DNA of 64,000 nt from Asparagopsis taxiformis (taxonomy: Eukaryota; Rhodophyta; Florideophyceae; Bonnemaisoniales; Bonnemaisoniaceae). Of this stretch, positions 58,440-64,000 are shown piece after piece. Position 1 is the stretch's first letter, and every line of letters begins with the position of its first letter. The DNA lies in NCBI GenBank assembly GCA_030407315.1, contig JALQPE010001688.1:186001-250000 (forward strand), written 5' to 3'. Under the pieces are notes generated by a model. The model did no database searches. It was not told the origin of the DNA and was given only the letters and a program-made list of their open reading frames with translations. Made by a program: the position numbers and the translations under genes.

Positions 58440-61385
58440 TCACTTCTTCCATCTCTTCGCGTTCATCTCTTTCGTCTTTCCACTGTTAATCCCGCTGCCT
58501 CCAAAGTTCTTCTTCCGCGCTTGCTTCTTGCCCACGTAAACGTCCAAATCCGTTTCCTTAATCTTTGGTGCATTCTTGATTTCAGCAACCCCAGGAATAA
58601 ATCGAGCTTGCAGCTTCTGTCGCAAATCATCATTCTTCTCCATGTAAGACTTGTAGTCACCATCATAAAGAACAAGTTCCTTATCCTCAATTGCAAGAAT
58701 CTGTGTTGCTACTTGCGAAATCAAGTATCGGTCATGGCTCACAAGGAGCAGAGTGCCGTCAAAGTGCTGCAATGCCTCCTCCAGCATTTCCTTGGCTGAT
58801 ATTGACAAATGGTTACCAGGCTCATCAAGAACAAGAACGTTGGCAGGCTCAAGCATGATTTTTGCGAGTGCAAGGCGTGCTTTTTCTCCCCCACTCAACG
58901 CACTCACCTTCTTATCTACATCATCGCCTTTGAACAAAAACTTACCAAGCAGCGCCCGAATCTCTTCATACCTCATATCCGAGGGAGCTGCACTGCGCAG
59001 AGTGTCCAGAACCGTAATATTCAGGTCCAATGCATCCGCCTGATTCTGCTCATAATACGCCAGAGATATATTGGTAAGAGATTGGCACTCAACGCTTCCC
59101 TCCTGTGGCTTCTCTCTTCCAGTGATCATGCGAAGAAGTGTGCTCTTTCCACATCCATTAGGGCCTATCAGAGCAATTCTGTCTCCACGTTCAATCGCAA
59201 TCGATGCATCCTTCAATAGTTGCCGCCCATCATATCCGTGAGTGACTTCATCCACGAGAATACAGTCACGTCCAGATCGAGGAGCCGGCGGAAAACGGAA
59301 CACTAGCGGTTTTCCTCGCCGCGGCGGTTGACGAACCATCTGTCCCGTTCTTTCCATACGAAGAAGCATCTTTTCTCTACTCTTGACTTGACTGGTTCTT
59401 GCAGGATTTCGCCGGTTCTGCTTGATATATTGCTCCTGTTCCTTAACAAACTTCTGCTGTCGTTCGTACGCAGATTCCCATGCTTTCCTCTGTTCCTTCT
59501 TCAATTTCACAAAACGCGAGTAGTTTCCAGGATATTCAAATGCTTCGCCGCCCTCAATCTCAACAATTTTTGTACATACACGATCAAGGAATTCCCGGTC
59601 ATGGGAAACCACTACCATAGGTAACTCACAAGTCTGCAGGAATGATTCAAGCCATTCCACCGATTCATTGTCCAAATGATTTGAAGGCTCATCTAGAAGC
59701 AAAAGATCTGGGTCTTGCATCAAAACTTTTCCAAGCCCAATACGCACCTTCCATCCTCCAGAAAACGATGCTACCAACTTGTCATTGTCTTCTTCAACGA
59801 ATCCAAGGCCTGGCATGACCTTATCTATCCGCGAATCAAGATTCCATGCGTCTTTCTGCTCACATTTCTCTCGTAAATCTTCTAATTGATTGAGCAATCT
59901 TTCTAGTTGGCTCAGATCTTCCCCTGCTATGGAAATGTCCCTTTCGCACTTTTCATACTGCGCGAGAAGCCTTGATTCCTCCGTAAATGCAGTATAGAAC
60001 TCTTCACGAAGAGTACGTCGAGGGTCGAGCTCATCTACAAATTCCTGTCGCAAAAAGGACGCCTTGATATTTGATGATGACGTTACAACTTCGCCTGATG
60101 TCGGCTCCATCAAACCAGCGATAATTCTGAGCTGAGTAGTCTTACCACTACCGTTTTCCCCTATCAAGCCCACTCGCTCTCCTGTTCGCACGCCCCATGT
60201 AACACCATCAAGAATTGTAGTGTTACGGAAGGTCATTGTGACATCTTCCAGCCTAACAGAAGTGAATCGGCCACCACCGCTACCAAAGTTCGCGTACTGC
60301 GGATCTGCAAGTTTGCTTTCTGATTCATTTCGTTCGCTGCGCTCTGATTTTTTCTGTTCACGTCGACCTTTGGGCGTGAAGGACGCAAGTTCACTAGAGA
60401 AATTTTGAAACTCGTCGACGACGTTGGCGTCTGGCTCGAAATCTTCATCTTCTTCCTCTTCTGCAGAGTTTTCTGACTGGTTTAAATCGCCTTCATCATC
60501 GAGAGATCTAGTATCTTCGCTGATTTCTTTCGTGACATTGGAATCATCCGATAGGGTCGGAGGGTCGAGTTCAGTTCCTGAAACAGTAGGTAGTGGAGAC
60601 TTCTTACCAAGAGCTGATTCTAGCAATTCCTGTTGCGACAAGCCTGTGTGACCCATTACATCGACAGCATTTTCGTCAGAACCTGATATCAAAGACTTTT
60701 TCGCTTTCTTCTTACCCTTCCCTTTCCCCTTCTTGGTCGTTGTTTTATCTAGGCCATTCTGGCTTGTCTCTGAAGCGACTGGTGGAATATTAGACTGCAG
60801 TGCATCATCCTGGGAATGTGCCTCAACGCTGCCATCAATTCCATCTTCAAGTTTACGATTTTTCCTTTTTGTGTCTTTCGGAGGTTCAGTTCCACCCAAA
60901 GCTTCAGCCAACAGTTGCTCTTGAGTGAGATTTGCACCTGCAAAGACGTCGACAGCATTATCGTTTCCCACATTCTTGCCCTTACCCTTCTTCTTCTTAC
61001 TCTTCTTGGGTTGTACCGGGGCAGCTTCAGCCGTATCGGTGGAATCACCCATGGCGGCTGCAAGAAGTTCATCGGGGTCTAAAGAACTGGCACCGAAGAC
61101 GTCAACGGCGTTATCGTCGGATTCAATAATTTTGCTTTTCTTCTTCGGTTTCTTCTTCTTCTTCGGCTCTTCCGGATCATTAGCACCAAGCGCAGAGGCG
61201 AGCAGTTCATCTTGAGAGAGTCCTGATCCAAAAACGTCGACTGCATTAGTATCATCCTCAGTAGCCCCGCGACGAACCTTTTTCATCACAATTGCTTGTC
61301 GAGGAGCTGAACGGCATGTGAGGTTCATGCGGCGGGCACCGGCACTCCGAAGTATATTGGACGAGGCGGGTGACACGAACGCCAT
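58440..61385 (-). CDS. Plastid ABC-F ATPase with N-terminal NAVDVF repeats
   Basis: A soluble ABC-F protein (EttA/ABCF5-like) with two ATPase domains and no membrane part; relatives act on the ribosome. 981 residues. Walker A motifs are GLIGENGSGKTTQL and ALIGPNGCGKSTLL; signatures are SFSGGWKVRI and LSGGEKARLA; Walker B are LLLLDEPSNHLD and LVLDEPGNHLS. A linker rich in Lys/Gln between the domains is normal. The first ~330 residues are unusual: four copies of NAVDVFxxxxLsqdELLaxALG spaced by Lys-rich or acidic linkers. The start at 61385 gives MAFVSPASS, a red-lineage transit peptide; an ATG at 61412 is 9 codons upstream. Confidence 0.92.
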   Translation of the reverse strand: MAFVSPASSNILRSAGARRMNLTCRSAPRQAIVMKKVRRGATEDDTNAVDVFGSGLSQDELLASALGANDPEEPKKKKKPKKKSKIIESDDNAVDVFGASSLDPDELLAAAMGDSTDTAEAAPVQPKKSKKKKGKGKNVGNDNAVDVFAGANLTQEQLLAEALGGTEPPKDTKRKNRKLEDGIDGSVEAHSQDDALQSNIPPVASETSQNGLDKTTTKKGKGKGKKKAKKSLISGSDENAVDVMGHTGLSQQELLESALGKKSPLPTVSGTELDPPTLSDDSNVTKEISEDTRSLDDEGDLNQSENSAEEEEDEDFEPDANVVDEFQNFSSELASFTPKGRREQKKSERSERNESESKLADPQYANFGSGGGRFTSVRLEDVTMTFRNTTILDGVTWGVRTGERVGLIGENGSGKTTQLRIIAGLMEPTSGEVVTSSSNIKASFLRQEFVDELDPRRTLREEFYTAFTEESRLLAQYEKCERDISIAGEDLSQLERLLNQLEDLREKCEQKDAWNLDSRIDKVMPGLGFVEEDNDKLVASFSGGWKVRIGLGKVLMQDPDLLLLDEPSNHLDNESVEWLESFLQTCELPMVVVSHDREFLDRVCTKIVEIEGGEAFEYPGNYSRFVKLKKEQRKAWESAYERQQKFVKEQEQYIKQNRRNPARTSQVKSREKMLLRMERTGQMVRQPPRRGKPLVFRFPPAPRSGRDCILVDEVTHGYDGRQLLKDASIAIERGDRIALIGPNGCGKSTLLRMITGREKPQEGSVECQSLTNISLAYYEQNQADALDLNITVLDTLRSAAPSDMRYEEIRALLGKFLFKGDDVDKKVSALSGGEKARLALAKIMLEPANVLVLDEPGNHLSISAKEMLEEALQHFDGTLLLVSHDRYLISQVATQILAIEDKELVLYDGDYKSYMEKNDDLRQKLQARFIPGVAEIKNAPKIKETDLDVYVGKKQARKKNFGGSGINSGKTKEMNAKRWKK
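60606..61247 (-). repeat. Four coding repeats in the ABC-F N-terminus
   Basis: Copies begin at 61247, 61112, 60959 and 60671 and are about 22 codons each. Spacings are 45, 51 and 96 codons; the last is close to two periods, so one copy may have decayed. Core: N-A-V-D-V-(F/M), then L-x-x-(D/E)-(E/Q)-L-L-x-x-A-(L/M)-G. Confidence 0.8.
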
Positions 61386-61766
61386 GGTAGGATGTGACGC
61401 TGAACCATCCATAGTTGGGGTACGCAGAGCTGGAAGCTCGGAGGGGGTTGTGACTTGAGGTTTCGACTATTACATCAACGAGTGTTGAGAGTGAGGGAGA
61501 TTTAAAACTATTTCCACTCGTTTTGGACAGAGCGTTCAACCACACGTGCCGTATGGCTAAGAGGTGCGCCGTGGCGCTTCGAAATTTACTTGCCTGTTTG
61601 GGATGTTGTATTTTAGATATTTCCAAACATATCTGCAGAAAGTGGCACTCCCTGCGGTCAGCGTTTGTCTAAACATGGCAACTGAAATAATGACAAGTGG
61701 AACGTATCGGCCTCGTGAGCTCGCCTCTCACAACGGCAATTGTTGTGCAATTTTGCGGTCCTGACA
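61386..61766. other. Divergent spacer between the ABC-F gene and TrpRS
   Basis: 381 bp with both promoters. No TATA box or other motif that I could fix. Confidence 0.35.
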
Positions 61767-63101
61767 ATGCTTTCCTCTGCCTTCACCAATTGGAGTACGA
61801 TTTATCCCACTCTGAGAAATTCGCACACGTTGTGCTCATCTCCCAACCCCAGCTTAACATCCCTTTTTCCGATTGTCCCCGAACAGTCAGCTAATTTCTG
61901 CAACATGGGTCCTCTTGGATTCTTCAATTCAGCTGCTCTTCCAGTTCGTGTTTTACGTCAAACACCATGCGTTTTCACGACTACCATCCGAAGAGCACCG
62001 CCATCTCGTAAATTGCGAATGGCGGTTGCAGCACAGGCAGACGCATCCAACCAGCCAACTGTAGCAGTTGAGACACAGCAGAAGAAGCGTGTATTGTCCG
62101 GCGTGCAACCAACTGGAACTCTGCATCTTGGTAATTACCTTGGCGCAATGCGCCAATGGACAAAGAATCAAGATCTATACGATAACTTCTTTTTCGTAGT
62201 TGACCTGCACGCGATTACCGTTCCACACGACCGAAAGGCTCTTTCCAATTGCACATTGCAATCTGTTGCAATGTACATGGCGTGTGGAATAGATCCGCAG
62301 AAGAGTAAGATTTTCGTCCAGAGTCATGTGCGAGCGCATGCCGAGCTTACCTGGCTATTGAACTGTGCCACACCAATGGGTTGGGTAGAGAGGATGATTC
62401 AATATAAGGAAAAGGCACGCAAACAGGGAGAAAATGTCTCCGTGGGACTTTTCGACTATCCAGTACTCATGGCTGCAGATGTGTTGTTGTATCAATCAGA
62501 TTTGGTTCCAGTGGGCGAGGATCAGCGTCAGCATATCGAATTGGCGAGGGATATTGCACGAAGGTATAATGATTTGTATTGTAAGAAGAAACGACCAAGA
62601 ACGTTCAGAGAGCCAAAGGCATTGATGCAAGCAACAGGGGCCAGGGTAATGAGCCTTGAAGACGGGGCAAGCAAAATGTCTAAAAGTGCAGAGAATGATT
62701 CTTCTCGCATAAATCTCACTGATCCTCCTTCAACCATTAAGAAAAAGATCAAGCGCTGCAAAACAGATTCTTTTGTAGGATTGGAATATGACAACCCTGA
62801 ACGACCAGAATGCAATAACCTGCTCTCCATGTATCAATTAGTTACAGGTCGCTCAAAAGAAGAAGTTCAGGCGGAGTGTGCAGACATGAAATGGGGACAG
62901 TTCAAACCCCTTCTAGCAGACGCATTAGCCGAACATATGGCTCCAATTCAGGAAAGATACAACGAGCTATTGGAAGACAAGACTTTCTTATCTTCAGTTT
63001 TGAAGGATGGTTACGAACATGCCAGTGAAGAAGCAGAACGCACCTTGGAAGCAGTGAAGCGGGATATGGGTTTTATTCTTCCATCAGATCTGGGATATTA
63101 G
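61767..63101 (+). CDS. Tryptophanyl-tRNA synthetase, organellar bacterial type
   Basis: Class I synthetase that charges tRNA-Trp. 444 residues from ATG 61767. HIGH-type motif is PTGTLHLGNYLGAMRQW and KMSKS motif is GASKMSKSAEND. Other bacterial TrpRS blocks are VDLHAITVPHD, ATPMGWVERMIQYKEKA and LFDYPVLMAADVLLYQSDLV with PVGEDQRQHIELARDIA. The bacterial type and the ~100-residue leader mean plastid and/or mitochondrial use. The leader has two candidate starts: 61767 (MLSSAFTNWST) and 61905 (MGPLGFFNSAAL), both with an early Phe, which could allow dual targeting. The ORF is open upstream to 61740 from TTG only. Confidence 0.93.
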   Translation: MLSSAFTNWSTIYPTLRNSHTLCSSPNPSLTSLFPIVPEQSANFCNMGPLGFFNSAALPVRVLRQTPCVFTTTIRRAPPSRKLRMAVAAQADASNQPTVAVETQQKKRVLSGVQPTGTLHLGNYLGAMRQWTKNQDLYDNFFFVVDLHAITVPHDRKALSNCTLQSVAMYMACGIDPQKSKIFVQSHVRAHAELTWLLNCATPMGWVERMIQYKEKARKQGENVSVGLFDYPVLMAADVLLYQSDLVPVGEDQRQHIELARDIARRYNDLYCKKKRPRTFREPKALMQATGARVMSLEDGASKMSKSAENDSSRINLTDPPSTIKKKIKRCKTDSFVGLEYDNPERPECNNLLSMYQLVTGRSKEEVQAECADMKWGQFKPLLADALAEHMAPIQERYNELLEDKTFLSSVLKDGYEHASEEAERTLEAVKRDMGFILPSDLGY

Positions 63102-63238
63102 TGCATTTCGATCCTTTAGTTTTCTGTCTTACTGTCCAAGTTCTTCAGGTAATTTGTAGAGACTCAGGAGCTATCCGGCTGGAGTTTAGATGAATTTTCA
63201 GAGAAACAAACCTAGCCCGACTATCATATTCTACCTCT

Positions 63239-64000
63239 CTATTTCTTCACTTTACCATCAGGGATCTCTATTAGCTTGAGAGGCGATGTTGTATCACAAA
63301 TATAATATCCTCTCCTCTCAAGCTGAATTGTATCACCTTTCTGTAACAACCGGAGGTTGATGTCGCCAGACAGTGCTTCAATAGCCTCACTGTCCTTGTT
63401 AATATGTTCCTCAAACGTGTCCTCCTCATCCAAACGATCCTTGGTTAGAAGATCACTATACTTATGTACATTAATAGGCACAAGGTCCGGGATGTCAGCG
63501 AGCCAGGTCACCTTCTTTGTTCCTTTGAAATCCTGATCGTCCGGAAGATAGACAGCCTCGAGGTTACCTGATTCATCACGGGATGAAATCTGCATGTTAC
63601 CCCAATCCATGAATGTAACCTTCTCGCCAATCTCAAAGCTTTCTGCATCTTCACCTTCAACAAGGATCTTACTTTGATAGATGACATTCTTGGTTCCAAG
63701 GTCAGCATTTTTCTTGTGTTTCGGCATGGCCTTCACGTCTTCCTCTGCATTTGTAACAGTGACTGCCTTTGCCTTCGAAATGTCCAAAGCAACGTGACGT
63801 GGAGCAATAGGATCAATCACTCTCTTGTTAACCGTCCAGATCTTATCCCATTCCTGTGTGGTATTATTCCTCGAAGCACCCTGGGACAAAATGAACGCAC
63901 GAAGCCCCTGAATCGTCATCCCTCGACGCCGAATACCCTGAATAGTTGGGAAGCGCGGGTCATCCCAAGATGAGGCAGCGCCAATATCTACCAATCGCTG
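63239..64000 (-). CDS. Cytosolic glutamyl-tRNA synthetase, C-terminal part (runs off right edge)
   Basis: The 3' 253 codons of an archaeal/eukaryotic-type GluRS. The block SSWDDPRFPTIQGIRRRGMT and GLRAFILSQGASRNNTTQEW matches the eukaryotic enzymes, followed by KIWTVNKRVIDPIAPRHVAL. This is the end of the catalytic domain and the anticodon-binding beta-barrels (EKVTFMDWGNMQI, KGDTIQLERRGYYICD). The 5' part lies beyond 64000, so the start and catalytic HIGH/KMSKS region are not seen. It converges with TrpRS, 137 bp apart. Confidence 0.92.
   Translation of the reverse strand, partial: QRLVDIGAASSWDDPRFPTIQGIRRRGMTIQGLRAFILSQGASRNNTTQEWDKIWTVNKRVIDPIAPRHVALDISKAKAVTVTNAEEDVKAMPKHKKNADLGTKNVIYQSKILVEGEDAESFEIGEKVTFMDWGNMQISSRDESGNLEAVYLPDDQDFKGTKKVTWLADIPDLVPINVHKYSDLLTKDRLDEEDTFEEHINKDSEAIEALSGDINLRLLQKGDTIQLERRGYYICDTTSPLKLIEIPDGKVKK

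Noticed and set aside
1..64000. Bacterial operon, CRISPR array, prophage or transposon
   Set aside because: No direct-repeat array, transposase or phage gene is visible. Gene order, introns and gene content are those of a eukaryotic nucleus.

Overview
The window is nuclear DNA of a compact eukaryotic genome, most likely a red alga (Rhodophyta) or a close relative. It holds about 34 protein genes in 64 kb, on both strands. Most genes have no intron and gaps are usually 100-700 bp. Several proteins have plastid-type N-termini with a phenylalanine in the first residues (Met-Ala-Phe-Val in FtsH and the ABC-F protein, Met-Asn-Ala-Phe-Val in the RRM protein), the known signature of red-lineage and glaucophyte transit peptides. 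FtsH, FKBP, fibrillin, ABC-F and a bacterial-type TrpRS indicate a photosynthetic cell. The species cannot be fixed from this window.

Layout. 1-8.1 kb: 5' end of a secreted-protein gene, CDC73 (Paf1 complex), a CDCA7-type zinc-finger gene, a membrane-anchored alpha/beta hydrolase, THOC5. 8.4-15.6 kb: M32 carboxypeptidase, a small unknown gene, a cobalamin-binding-fold protein, an acyltransferase-3/SGNH O-acyltransferase. 15.6-21.5 kb: HFM1/MER3 meiotic helicase, BTB-BACK protein, ELP5. 21.5-23.1 kb: gene-free. 23.1-29.2 kb: protein kinase, degenerate Siw14/Oca-type phosphatase, RPC4, CCR4. 29.5-36.4 kb: DIS3/RRP44, phosducin-like protein, RPS24, CCDC12/cwf18, ARL2. 36.7-46.2 kb: CBM48-SPRY fusion, plastid RRM protein, NIPA-type transporter, lumenal FKBP, mitochondrial-carrier-family protein, riboflavin kinase, PAP/fibrillin, FabZ-like hotdog protein. 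46.3-55 kb: nucleotidyltransferase-JmjC fusion, a decayed-gene tract, a SEL1-like protein, a DEDDy exonuclease and a tRNA-Met gene. 55-64 kb: plastid FtsH, TAF12, plastid ABC-F, TrpRS, 3' end of cytosolic GluRS.

Eight genes needed spliced models that I built by hand: DIS3, PDCL3-like, RPS24, CCDC12, CBM48-SPRY, NIPA, FabZ-like and TAF12. Their ten introns are 76-189 nt, all begin GTNNGT, and several carry a CTAAC branch-point motif. One model needs a 4-nt microexon. The tRNA-Met gene is best read with two short introns, one of them ectopic in the T-loop.

The genes are mostly housekeeping: transcription and RNA processing (CDC73, THOC5, RPC4, TAF12, CCR4, DIS3, CCDC12, ELP5) beside plastid maintenance and translation. 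They are not operons. Divergent pairs share short intergenic regions, many with CCAAT boxes.
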